Shown here one piece after another: positions 42,244 through 50,882 of a stretch of 64,000 nt of DNA (within the stretch, counting starts at the first letter, position 1; each line of letters begins with the position of its first letter). Source of the DNA: Streptosporangium sp. NBC_01495. Lineage in GTDB: Bacteria > Actinomycetota > Actinomycetes > Streptosporangiales > Streptosporangiaceae. The notes under the pieces are model-generated. The model saw nothing but the letters and a program-made list of their open reading frames with translations. It was not told where the DNA came from and did no database searches. The position numbers and the translations under genes were made by a program. Where the stretch lies: the NCBI RefSeq assembly GCF_036250735.1, contig NZ_CP109430.1, positions 10,292,001-10,356,000 of the forward strand, written 5' to 3'.

Positions 42244-42480
42244 GTGTTTCTGGCCGTTCGCGCTCTGCCACGCCGTCAGCGTGAGGCGGTGGTGCCGCGC
42301 TACTACCTCGACCTGTCGGAGGGGGACATCGCCGAGGTCATGCGTGTCAGCCGTGGAACGGTGAAGTCGACCACGTCCCGAGCTCTCAAGACGCTCGCTG
42401 CGAAACTGGAGGAGAGCCGAGACTTCGCAGATCGAAGACCGGCTCCGCGACGCCTTTACCGCTGGCGCGGGACTGGTGGG
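42244..42480 (+). pseudogene. Truncated ECF sigma factor (SigE-like region 4)
   Basis: VFLAVRALPRRQREAVVPRY, YLDLSEGDIAEVMRVSRGTV, KSTTSRALKTLAAKLEE is a good sigma region 4. Region 2 is missing, and no start is found upstream, where the PIN fragment lies. The frame runs on past the expected end into the next fragment without a stop. It is a deletion remnant. Confidence 0.65.
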
Positions 42481-42781
42481 CGCCGAGACCCTGCGCCCCG
42501 CCGACCAGGCTGTGCGGCCGAAGGTCCTTCGTCGCCTTCGCGGATCTCTTCGCATGGCTCCGCTGCTGGCTGCTCTGGCCGTCGTGGCGATGAGTGTTGC
42601 CGTCGCGGCCGGGTTGCGTGGTTCGGTTCCGGTACGGCCCACGACGGAAGGTCCGCCCGGTCCTCGCTTCCTGCTGGCCGCCGACCGGGGTGTCTACTCG
42701 GATGTCGGTTACGGGTCCGTAGTCTGCTGGTTTTTAATCCCGCCAAATGTCGGTGACTGGTGTGCGATCTGTCGGTTTTAA
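42434..42781 (+). pseudogene. Truncated membrane protein following the sigma fragment
   Basis: A second frame reads ETSQIEDRLRDAFTAGAGLV, GAETLRPADQAVRPKVLRRL, then a membrane helix (MAPLLAALAVVAMSVAVAAG), then LLAADRGVYSDVGYGS. This is how membrane proteins that follow SigE-type genes begin, often as anti-sigma-like partners. It loses homology at about 42725 and has no proper start codon. Confidence 0.5.
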
Positions 42782-42841
42782 GCGCCGCCAAATGTCGGTT
42801 TGGATTTATGCGGGGCTCAACCGCCGCAGATGGGAGCCGCA

Positions 42842-43151
42842 GTGCCCGAGCTGGTCTCACGTCGTGTAACCGGTCATGCCGAGGAGTTCCTCGACGCCTT
42901 CAGGATAGTGATCGTCAACGGACCGAGGCAGTCGGGCAAGACCACCCTGCTTCGGCAGCTCAATGGGGGAAGAGAGGGGACGTATCTCACCCTGGATGAC
43001 GGCTCGTTGAGATCGGCGGCGCAGGCCGATTCCGCTGTCTTCATCGCCGATGGGGCGCGTCCGATGATGATCGACGAGATTCATCTGTCACGCGGTCGAA
43101 GGCGTGGTGAAGGCCGACCTGCTCCAGGGCGTGGGAGAGGCCTGATCTCGT
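42842..43151 (+). pseudogene. Truncated AAA ATPase (DUF4143-type)
   Basis: From GTG 42842 (GGGAG upstream): VPELVSRRVTGHAEEFLDAF, RIVIVNGPRQSGKTTLLRQL (Walker A), YLTLDDGSLRSAAQADSAVF, PMMIDEIHL (Walker B). It breaks off right after Walker B, and another frame adds VEGVVKADLLQGVGEA before a stop. A full protein would need about 300 more residues with the DUF4143 domain. Confidence 0.7.
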
Positions 43152-43339
43152 TCGGTCACCGAAGCCGATTGCGGCGCCAGAGGCTGAGTCGACCGCGGGC
43201 CTGCCGGGAGTTCTCAGCGCCCCACCGGCTGTGAGGTCCGGCCCCGTGCGAGCGGACGGCGCCGGGACGGCGGAAATCGAAATGTCCGGAATACCGGTTC
43301 GCAGGTAACCTGCGCGAGGACCTTTGGAGGGGAATCGCG

Positions 43340-44950
43340 GTGGCGCACGTTGAGGTTGGTCATCTGACATACGTTCTGCCGGACGGGCGGCCGTTGCTGG
43401 ACGACGTGTCCTTCCGGGTCGGCGAGGGGGTCAAGGCGGCACTCGTCGGGCCCAACGGGGCGGGCAAGACGACGTTGATGCGGCTGATCGCGGGTGACCT
43501 GCAGCCGGTCGACGGGAGCGTCGCCAGCTCCGGCGGCCTGGGCATCATGCGGCAGTTCATCGGCAGCATCCGCGACGGCAGGTCCGTGCACGACCTGCTG
43601 GTCAGCGTCGCCCCGCAGCGCGTTCGGCAGGCGGCCGAGCACCTCGACGCCGCCGAGCTCGTGATGATGGAGCGCGAGGACGAGAAGGCGCAGATGCGCT
43701 ACGCGCAGGCCATCACCGACTACACCGACGCGGGTGGCTACGACATCGAGGTGCTCTGGGACACCTGCGCCATGGCCGCCCTCGGCATGCCGTACGACGA
43801 CTGCAAGTACCGCGAGGTCAACACGCTGTCGGGTGGTGAGCAGAAGCGGCTGGTGCTGGAGGCGCTGCTGCGGGGGCCCGACCAGACGCTGCTGCTCGAC
43901 GAGCCGGACAACTACCTGGACGTGCCGGGCAAGCTCTGGCTGGAGCGGGCGCTGCGCGAGACGGCCAAGACGGTGCTGCTGGTCAGCCACGACAGGGAGC
44001 TCCTGGCCAACGCGGCCGACCGGATCATCACCGTCGAGTCCGGCAACATCTGGGTCCACGGCGGGGGCTTCCGCTCGTACGCCCAGGCGCGCAGGGAGCG
44101 CAACGAGCGCCTCGACGAGCTGAAGAAGCGCTGGGACGAGGAGCACGCCAAGATCAAGCGTCTGGTCCTCATGCTGAAGCAGAAGGCCAAGTACATGGAC
44201 ACCATGGCCGCCGCTTACCACTCGGCCCAGACCCGGCTGCGCAGGTTCGAGGAGGCCGGGCCGCCCGAGGCGGCGCCCAAGGAGCAGTTCATCAGCATGC
44301 GGCTCAAGGGCGGCCGGACCGCCAAGCGGGCGGTCATCTGCGAGAAGCTGGAGCTCACCGGCCTGATGAAGCCGTTCGACCTGGAGATCTGGTACGGCGA
44401 GCGGGTCGCGGTGCTGGGTTCCAACGGCTCGGGCAAGTCGCACTTCCTGCGTCTGGTCGCCGGGGAGGAGGTCCGGCACACCGGCGTGGCCAGGCTCGGT
44501 GCCCGGGTCGTCCCCGGCCACTTCGCCCAGACGCACGCCCGCCCCGAGCTCATCGGCCGGACGCCCTGCGAGATCGTCATGACCGAGCACGCCCGGCTCA
44601 AGAACGAGGCGATGAAGGTGTTGTCCCGCTACGAGCTGGCCGGGACCATCGCCGAGCAGCGCTTCGAGACGCTGTCCGGCGGCCAGCAGGCCAGGCTGCA
44701 GATCCTGCTGCTCGAACTGTCGGGCACCACCCTGTTGCTGCTGGACGAGCCGACCGACAACCTCGACCTGGCCAGTGCCGAGGCTCTCCAGGAGGGGCTG
44801 GACGCCTTCGACGGGACCGTGGTCGCCGTCACCCACGACCGCTGGTTCGCCGATGACTTCGACCGGTATCTGGTCTTCGGGACCGATGGAAAGGTCTACG
44901 AATCATCCGAACCGGTGTGGGATGAGGCCAGGGTGGTCCGGCAGAGGTAA
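43340..44950 (+). CDS. ABC-F family ATPase (ribosome-associated type)
   Basis: 536 residues, two ABC domains and no membrane helices. Domain 1: VGPNGAGKTTLMRLIAG, LSGGEQKRLVLEALL, LLLDEPDNYLD. An Arg/Lys-rich linker follows (about 245-300, LKKRWDEEHAKIKRLVLMLK). Domain 2: LGSNGSGKSHFLRLVAGEE, LSGGQQARLQILLLEL, LLLDEPTDNLDL. ABC-F proteins act at the ribosomal E site as translation factors or by protecting it from antibiotics; which applies is not shown. GTG 43340 follows GGAGGGGA. Its 5' end is the source of the fragments at 36787 and 38122. Confidence 0.92.
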   Translation: MAHVEVGHLTYVLPDGRPLLDDVSFRVGEGVKAALVGPNGAGKTTLMRLIAGDLQPVDGSVASSGGLGIMRQFIGSIRDGRSVHDLLVSVAPQRVRQAAEHLDAAELVMMEREDEKAQMRYAQAITDYTDAGGYDIEVLWDTCAMAALGMPYDDCKYREVNTLSGGEQKRLVLEALLRGPDQTLLLDEPDNYLDVPGKLWLERALRETAKTVLLVSHDRELLANAADRIITVESGNIWVHGGGFRSYAQARRERNERLDELKKRWDEEHAKIKRLVLMLKQKAKYMDTMAAAYHSAQTRLRRFEEAGPPEAAPKEQFISMRLKGGRTAKRAVICEKLELTGLMKPFDLEIWYGERVAVLGSNGSGKSHFLRLVAGEEVRHTGVARLGARVVPGHFAQTHARPELIGRTPCEIVMTEHARLKNEAMKVLSRYELAGTIAEQRFETLSGGQQARLQILLLELSGTTLLLLDEPTDNLDLASAEALQEGLDAFDGTVVAVTHDRWFADDFDRYLVFGTDGKVYESSEPVWDEARVVRQR

Positions 44951-45013
44951 AGACTCGGGCCGTTTCCGGCGTGTCCAGGTGGGCGGGAGGTCGTCACCGG
45001 TTATCACGGCTAG

Positions 45014-45832
45014 GTGACGCACAGCACCCGAATCGTCGGCGCCCTCGCCCTCCTCCTCCTTGTCGGATGCGCCGGATGCACTGACGACGACGAGGAGACG
45101 AAGCAGGCCGCCGCGCTCCAGCCGATCGCGGTCAGAGAGCAGGCCTCTTCCATCGTCAAGGGCGATGACGGGTACGTGGTGAATTGGGCTGGAGTGCTGG
45201 CCAACACCAACCCGTGGCACTTCGGCGAGCACGTCGTGGCCACAGTGGTGGCCAAGAACTCCGAGGGCAAGGAGGTCGTCCGGCTGGAACAGCCGCTGGA
45301 CGCCGTGCCCCCCGCCGGGACGCTGCCCTTCACCGGCCAGGTGGTGACCCAGGACAAGCCCGCCGCCGTGAGCATCGCGTACCGCCCGGCGCGCTGGCAC
45401 CAGGCGGGCCGGATCGTCTCGGCCTTCCAGCCCTTCCCGGTCCGCGAGGTGCTGACCGACCGCACGGCCGACGGCGACTATCTCGTCACCGGCTACGTCG
45501 GCACCCCGTACGTGATACCGGCCCGCAGCCTGGCCGTCACCGCGCTCCTGCGCGACAAGCGGGGCAAGCTGCTCGGTGGCGGGAGCACGTTCGTGGACAA
45601 CGTCCAGGCGGGCCAGAAGCGCCGGTTCATCCTGCAGATCAAGAGCGTCCAGAACACCGGCGACATCGCCTCCGCCGAGGTGACCGCGCGCACCTGGGGA
45701 TCGAGCAGCCGCCCCTTCGAGCAGCTCGCCCTCGGCGGTTCCCTGCCCCTGAACACGGTCAAGCCGAAGATGCCCCCGTTCGCCAAGGACCGGGGCAGGC
45801 AGGCACCCCTCGCGGGAGCCGACCGCCCCTGA
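45014..45832 (+). CDS. Exported lipoprotein of unknown function
   Basis: 272 residues from GTG 45014 with a lipobox (ALALLLLVGCAGC). The mature part is beta-rich with a FxLYD-like look: VVNWAGVLANTNPWHFGEHV, VVRLEQPLDAVPPAGTLPFT and a related second half (DYLVTGYVGTPYVIPARSLA, RRFILQIKSVQNT). It may be two immunoglobulin-like domains. It lies 63 bases after the ABC-F gene on the same strand. Function is not known. Confidence 0.8.
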   Translation: MTHSTRIVGALALLLLVGCAGCTDDDEETKQAAALQPIAVREQASSIVKGDDGYVVNWAGVLANTNPWHFGEHVVATVVAKNSEGKEVVRLEQPLDAVPPAGTLPFTGQVVTQDKPAAVSIAYRPARWHQAGRIVSAFQPFPVREVLTDRTADGDYLVTGYVGTPYVIPARSLAVTALLRDKRGKLLGGGSTFVDNVQAGQKRRFILQIKSVQNTGDIASAEVTARTWGSSSRPFEQLALGGSLPLNTVKPKMPPFAKDRGRQAPLAGADRP

Positions 45833-46265
45833 TCGTCCCTTCGCGCCCGCCGGATGTTCGCGACCGTCGTTTGTGATCGCCGGACGTTCGTGACCGTCTG
45901 CCGGTGGTCGTCCCTTCGCGCCCGCCGGATGCTCGCGACCGTCCGTTTCGTTTGTGACCGTCCCCACGGTCATCCTTCCGCGCCCGCCGGATGCTCGCGA
46001 CCGTTCGTCCGTGGTCTTGACGCTCGCGACCGTCCGCTCGCGACCGTCCGCTCGCGACCGTCCGCTCACGGTCGGGCGCCCACGACCGGGAGACCTCTCG
46101 GCGCACCGATATGCACGATTAATTCAGTTAAATAGTCATTCATCAATATTTATTATTGCTATTGGTGTCGAGTTTTTACTCGACTCGTTGACACGGTAAA
46201 GACAGTCGAAGTCACCGCCCGTGAACTGCTGTATTTGTGGTTACCCAGCGTTTAACTTCGATTAC
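45833..46265. repeat. Intergenic tandem repeats (CGCGACCGTC family)
   Basis: Three copies of CTTCGCGCCCGCCGGATG(T/C)TCGCGACCGT-like units occur near 45839, 45914 and 45977, then three copies of the 14-bp word GCTCGCGACCGTCC from about 46022. The following AT-rich stretch (46110-46200) probably carries the promoter of the next gene. Confidence 0.75.
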
Positions 46266-48146
46266 ATGACTGACAGTGTCCTGGTCGCAGCGCTGTGCGC
46301 GAGGAGTCCCGGAGCCCTCGCCGATCTCTACGACTCATACGCGGAAAGCGTCTACCGATACTGCTGTTCAATGCTCACCACCTCCGACGCCGCGGAGTCG
46401 GCGCTCCTCGACACCTTCGTCGCCGCCGAGGCCCATGTTCACGCGCTCGCCGACTCCCGTCGGCTGGAGGCGTGGCTGTACGCACTCGCTCGGGGGGAGT
46501 GCGTACGGCGCGATCTCGCCGAGGAGCCCGACCCGCGGGCCCCCGTCCCGGTGGTCACCGCCGGAGACGACGCGGACCTGCGGATGATGGCGTGGAACGC
46601 CACCCGGAGCCTGTCGCCCGACGACCGGGAGGTCCTCGACCTGAGCTGCCGGCACGGCTTCGGGCCCATCGACCTCGCCGCGGTCCTGGGCGTCACCCCC
46701 AAGGTCGCCGGCGCGCTGTACGAGTCGGCGAGGGAGCGCCTGCGCGACGTCGTCACCGCGGAGGTCCTCATCCGCAAGGGGCCCTACGACTGCGCGAGCC
46801 GGGCCCGCATGTTGGCCGGCTTCAACGGCGAGCTCACGCCGGAGGCGCGCGAGCGGGTCATCCGCCACGTGAACCGCTGCGACACCTGCGCCCCGCACCG
46901 GGTCAGGCAGGTCTCCGCGGCCAAGGTCTTCGACCTGCTCCCCCTGGTCGCGCTGCCACCCACGCTGCGCGCGTGGGTGATGAGCCACTTCACCGACCCC
47001 GAGCGGGTCCCCTACCGGCGCGACGTCGCCCACCGGGCCGGCCCCCTCGACGATGCCGGGTTCCCCGTCGGCAGGGTTCGCGGGAGCCGTCGCAGGCCCT
47101 ACGCGCTGGCCGGTGCGGTGGCCGCGGTCGCTGCGGCGACGGCGCTCGCCCTGGTCCTCGCCCAGACGGTGGCCGAGCCGGGAGGCGCGGGTTCCGGAGT
47201 CGCCTCGGGCACGTTCCCGGCGGTGGCGAAGCCTTCGGACGCACCGAGACCCGGGGAGCCCCGGAGGGAGGGCGCGCCCGTGACGCCGGAGCCCGTCGGG
47301 GAGGGGGTGGCCGTCGGGCGGATCGGTTCGCTCGGGGCGACGGAGCCGGTCAGCGCCACCGGACCCGACTTCGGGAGCGACCGGCCGGGGGCGCCGGGCC
47401 CGATCGGCCCCGAGGCGGAGGTCCCGCCTCGGCGGCCGGGTGACGAGCCGTCCGGCGAAGGACCGGCTGGTCCGGCCGGTGACGGGCCGTCCGACCGTCC
47501 GGCCGCTCCGGCGGAGGACCCGGCCCCGCCCCGCCCGCCCGTGTCACCCGTGTCACCCGTGTTACCTGTGCCGCCGGGATCCCCCGGGATCGGTACGCCG
47601 GACAGGCACCCGTCCCGCGACCACCACGGACACTCCTCCCGCCGCTGCCGGACCACCCATCGACCGGCGAATCCCGTGCCCCCGCGGGTGACCCCGGGCT
47701 CCCCGCAGGCGGACCCGGCACCTCCCCGGGCGAATCCGAGGCCCCCGAGAGACGCGACGGGCCCGAGAGGAGAACACCGGCCCCCGCGCGCGGCCCCTCG
47801 GCCCCCGCGGGCCGATCCGAGGCCTCCGCGGGCGAACCCCCGGCCGCCGTACGCGGATCCGCGACGCCCGCGTGCCGACCCCGGCCACCCGAGGTCCGGC
47901 CCAAGACAGGTCCCTGACGATTCTCGACCGGCCTCCACCGGTCCGAGGCGGACCCAGGGCGAGGCGGGCCCGGAACGGATCCCGAACAGCGCGGATCGCG
48001 GACGGACCTCGAATGGTGCGGGCCATGGACAGGCCTCGGACGGTGCGGGTCATGGGCGGACCCCGGACGGCGGGGGTCATGGGCGGACCCCGGACAGCGC
48101 GGGTCACGGACAGACTCCGGACGGCGGGGGCACGGACAGGCCCTGA
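46266..48146 (+). CDS. Sigma-70-like protein with membrane helix and long Pro-rich tail
   Basis: 626 residues from ATG 46266. Residues 1-175 resemble ECF sigma regions 2 and 4: LADLYDSYAESVYRYCCSML, LEAWLYALARGECVRRDLAE, LSPDDREVLDLSCRHGFGPI, VLGVTPKVAGALYESARERL. A zinc-finger-like HVNRCDTCAPHR (about 211-222) recalls anti-sigma proteins. One membrane helix lies at about 278-300, followed by more than 300 residues rich in Pro, Arg and Gly. The protein therefore joins sigma-like, ZAS-like and membrane parts. The last 180 residues may be an overrun caused by a frameshift; codon use there is ambiguous. Confidence 0.65.
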   Translation: MTDSVLVAALCARSPGALADLYDSYAESVYRYCCSMLTTSDAAESALLDTFVAAEAHVHALADSRRLEAWLYALARGECVRRDLAEEPDPRAPVPVVTAGDDADLRMMAWNATRSLSPDDREVLDLSCRHGFGPIDLAAVLGVTPKVAGALYESARERLRDVVTAEVLIRKGPYDCASRARMLAGFNGELTPEARERVIRHVNRCDTCAPHRVRQVSAAKVFDLLPLVALPPTLRAWVMSHFTDPERVPYRRDVAHRAGPLDDAGFPVGRVRGSRRRPYALAGAVAAVAAATALALVLAQTVAEPGGAGSGVASGTFPAVAKPSDAPRPGEPRREGAPVTPEPVGEGVAVGRIGSLGATEPVSATGPDFGSDRPGAPGPIGPEAEVPPRRPGDEPSGEGPAGPAGDGPSDRPAAPAEDPAPPRPPVSPVSPVLPVPPGSPGIGTPDRHPSRDHHGHSSRRCRTTHRPANPVPPRVTPGSPQADPAPPRANPRPPRDATGPRGEHRPPRAAPRPPRADPRPPRANPRPPYADPRRPRADPGHPRSGPRQVPDDSRPASTGPRRTQGEAGPERIPNSADRGRTSNGAGHGQASDGAGHGRTPDGGGHGRTPDSAGHGQTPDGGGTDRP

Positions 48147-48908
48147 ACGGCAGGGGCCGGGGGCGGTCTTCGGACGGTCCGGGTCAGGGGCGGTCTCCGG
48201 GAGGTTTCCCGTCGGCTTCCACCGCTGCGAACTCCGCCGCGCCGCCCTCGCCGCCCTCGTGACCGGAGTCTCCCGCCCTCTCCAGGCCGCCCGCCACATC
48301 GGTCTGACCGGTCCGACCTCTGACCGGCCTGCCCCCGCCTCCCTCTGTTTCCCCGCCCGCCCGGCTCTCGGCCCCGCCCGGCCCCGGCCCCTGTCCGGCC
48401 GCCTCGCCCGGCCCGCCCTGTCCGGCTCGCCCGCCCTACCCTGCCCGGCCTGTCCGGCCCGCCCCGGCCGACCCCGGCCCCGGCCCCGGCTTGCCCGCCC
48501 TACCCCGCTCCGCCCGCTCCGCCCGCTCCGCCCGCTCCGCCCGCTCCGCCCGCTCCGCCCGGCCTGCCCGCCCCGCCCGGCCTGCTCGGCTCTCGGCCCC
48601 GGCCTCTGCCAGGCGGGTCGTCCGGATGTCCGGGCCGTACCGCTGCCCGAGAAGAAACCCGCCGCCGTCCGCCGGGGAGAAAGCCGTCGCGCGCCGTATC
48701 GGGGGCCGGTCGTGGAGGTTCTGGGATCGGGACCCCCGTCGGCGGGAGTATTGTGGCGGACGGTGACTACGGGGCGTGAGTGACATGTGTGCGGAGAGTG
48801 ACGAGCGGGAATGCTGAGGTAGGCCGCCGCCTGGCACGCGGCGACGCACCGCGCTGCGCGGTGAGACCGCGACACGCGGTATCCAAGGGGGACTCCGGGG
48901 GGAGACGC
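48147..48908. other. GC-rich low-complexity intergenic region
   Basis: Very C-rich with few adenines. It includes seven copies of the 9-bp unit GCTCCGCCC at about 48507-48569. Frames open on both strands here code only low-complexity Pro/Arg/Gly and I see no gene. The promoter of the NlpC/P60 gene is expected near 48750-48800. Confidence 0.45.
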
Positions 48909-50198
48909 ATGCATTCAGTCAGACGGCGCCGTCATGCCGCCGCGGTGGCGGGCCTCGCCTGTTGCCTGATCGCCGGGCCGGGGCTCCCCGCCGGCGCTGT
49001 TCCCGGCCGGCCGGGACCGGCCGACGACGCCGTACCGGGCGGTGTGTCGGGTCCGTCGGCAGGTGAGGTCGCCGACGCGCGGGCCCTGGCCCGCGAGCGC
49101 GGTGAGAGGCTCGGTGCGACGACGGTGCAGGTCGCCGAGGCGCAGGCCAGGCTGGAGGGGCTGGTCGCCCAGGCGGAGCGGCTCGTCGAGTCGTACAACG
49201 GGGAGCTGGTCAAGACGGCTCGCGCCAAGGAGCTCGCCGAGCAGGCGGCCGAGCGGGCCAAGGTGGCGGGTTCCGAGGTCGGGGAGGCCCGGCAGGCGGT
49301 GGCCGCGATCACCACCCAGAACTACGGCGGACTGGACATCGCCCAGCCCATGATGGCCATGATGGCCGACAGCGGCGGTCCCACGGACGACGGCTACCTG
49401 CGCCGGGCCAGCATTCTGGCCCACATGGGCGGGGGGCAGGCGGAGACGCTCAAGCAGTTGCGGGAGGCCCAGGAGGTTTTCGCCATCCTGCAGGCGCAGG
49501 CGGACGACGCCTACGCCGGACAGCGGGAGGCCCAGGCGAGGGCCGAGGAGGCGAAGCTCGCCGCAGAGGAGGCGGTCGCCGAGCAGGTCGACGAGACCCG
49601 GCGGATCAAGGAGGAGCAGGCGAGGCTGGAGAAGCTGGCCGACGAGGCGCGCGGTGCCGCCGATCTGCTCGCCAGAAGGCGCGAGGAGGCCCTGGAGCAG
49701 GCCAGGATCGCCAGGGAGAACGCCGAACGCGCCCGATACCAGGCCGCCGCGATGCGCCGCGAGGCGGCGCGGACGGCGGTGGCCTCGGGGGAGCCCGCGT
49801 CGCGCTGGGCGCTCAACGTGACGGCCGGCTCGGCCAGGGGCGACATCGCCGCAGACTGGGCGCTCACCCAGCTCGACAAGCCGTACGTGTGGGCGGCCGC
49901 CGGGCCGGCCGCCTACGACTGCTCGGGGCTGACCATGCGGGCCTGGGAGCGGGTCGGGATCGCCATGGACCACTGGACCGGCACCCAGTGGACCGCGGGC
50001 CCGCACGTGCGGCTCAGCGAGCTCCAGCGGGGTGACCTGCTCTTCTACGGGCAGATCACCCAGAACCCCGGCGACATCCACCACGTGGGGATCTACATCG
50101 GCCGGGGGCTGATGGTGCACGCCCCGCAGACGGGGGACGTGGTCAGGGTCGCGCCGATGTGGCGCAGCGACCTCATCGGCGCGACCCGTCCCGCGTGA
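48909..50198 (+). CDS. Secreted NlpC/P60 endopeptidase with coiled-coil region
   Basis: 429 residues from ATG 48909 (GGGGGGAGA upstream). Signal peptide (VRRRRHAAAVAGLACCLIAG), then a long coiled coil (about 60-295; EEVAEQ-like heptads such as RRIKEEQARLEKLADEARG), then the NlpC/P60 domain with YDCSGLTMRAWERVGIAM (catalytic Cys), HHVGIYIGRGLMVHAP (His). It resembles RipA-type peptidoglycan hydrolases that act at cell separation. The coiled coil probably controls or positions the enzyme. Confidence 0.92.
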   Translation: MHSVRRRRHAAAVAGLACCLIAGPGLPAGAVPGRPGPADDAVPGGVSGPSAGEVADARALARERGERLGATTVQVAEAQARLEGLVAQAERLVESYNGELVKTARAKELAEQAAERAKVAGSEVGEARQAVAAITTQNYGGLDIAQPMMAMMADSGGPTDDGYLRRASILAHMGGGQAETLKQLREAQEVFAILQAQADDAYAGQREAQARAEEAKLAAEEAVAEQVDETRRIKEEQARLEKLADEARGAADLLARRREEALEQARIARENAERARYQAAAMRREAARTAVASGEPASRWALNVTAGSARGDIAADWALTQLDKPYVWAAAGPAAYDCSGLTMRAWERVGIAMDHWTGTQWTAGPHVRLSELQRGDLLFYGQITQNPGDIHHVGIYIGRGLMVHAPQTGDVVRVAPMWRSDLIGATRPA

Positions 50199-50280
50199 CG
50201 ACCGGCCAGAGGGCGATCGACCGAAGAGCGACCGGCCAAAGGGCGACCGGCTGAGGACCGGGTAATGATCCGGTCACGAA

Positions 50281-50778
50281 TCAGTGCTTTCCGTGGACCT
50301 CGTCCTTGGCGCGCTTGATGGAGCGGACGATCTCCTCTTCGGCCTCCACCCTGCCGACCCAGTTGGCCCCCTCGACCGACTTGCCGGGCTCCAGATCCTT
50401 GTAGACCTCGAAGAAGTGCTGGATCTCCAGGCGGTCGAACTCGGGAACGTGGTGGATGTCGCGAATGTGTTCCATCCGGGGATCGGTGGCGGGGACACAC
50501 AGGACCTTGTCGTCGCCGCCCTTCTCGTCGGTCATGCGGAACATGCCGACTGCCCGGCACTTGATCAGGCAGCCGGGGAAGGTCGGCTCCTGGAGCAGCA
50601 CCAGGGCGTCGAGTGGATCACCGTCCTCGCCGAGCGTGTCTTCGATGAAGCCGTAGTCGGCGGGGTACTGCGTGGAGGTGAAGAGCATGCGGTCGAGCCT
50701 GATGCGGCCTGACTCGTGGTCCACCTCGTACTTGTTCCGTTGCCCCTTGGGAATCTCAACGAGAACGTCGAACTCCAC
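50281..50778 (-). CDS. ppa: Inorganic pyrophosphatase (family I)
   Basis: 165 residues from GTG 50778, preceded by GGAGG. It has the whole family I core: VEIPKGQRNKYEVDHESGRI, YPADYGFIEDTLGEDGDPLD (metal-binding Asp set), VGMFRMTDEKGGDDKVL, IQHFFEVYKDLEPGK. It hydrolyses pyrophosphate and so drives biosynthetic reactions forward. Its position divergent from the dacB gene is usual in actinobacteria. Confidence 0.97.
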   Translation of the reverse strand: MEFDVLVEIPKGQRNKYEVDHESGRIRLDRMLFTSTQYPADYGFIEDTLGEDGDPLDALVLLQEPTFPGCLIKCRAVGMFRMTDEKGGDDKVLCVPATDPRMEHIRDIHHVPEFDRLEIQHFFEVYKDLEPGKSVEGANWVGRVEAEEEIVRSIKRAKDEVHGKH

Positions 50779-50882
50779 CGCGTTTCCTCCACTCAGGCCC
50801 CCGGGCACCCCCGGTTGGGCGTTAATGTCTCGTAGGCGTTTTATGCCTTTTGGATACCGATGATGAGAGGACGGCGACGATA

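Noticed and set aside
48790..48908. A ydaO (cyclic-di-AMP) riboswitch before the NlpC/P60 gene
   Set aside because: Such riboswitches often precede wall hydrolases in actinobacteria, but I could not find the conserved core words in this leader.
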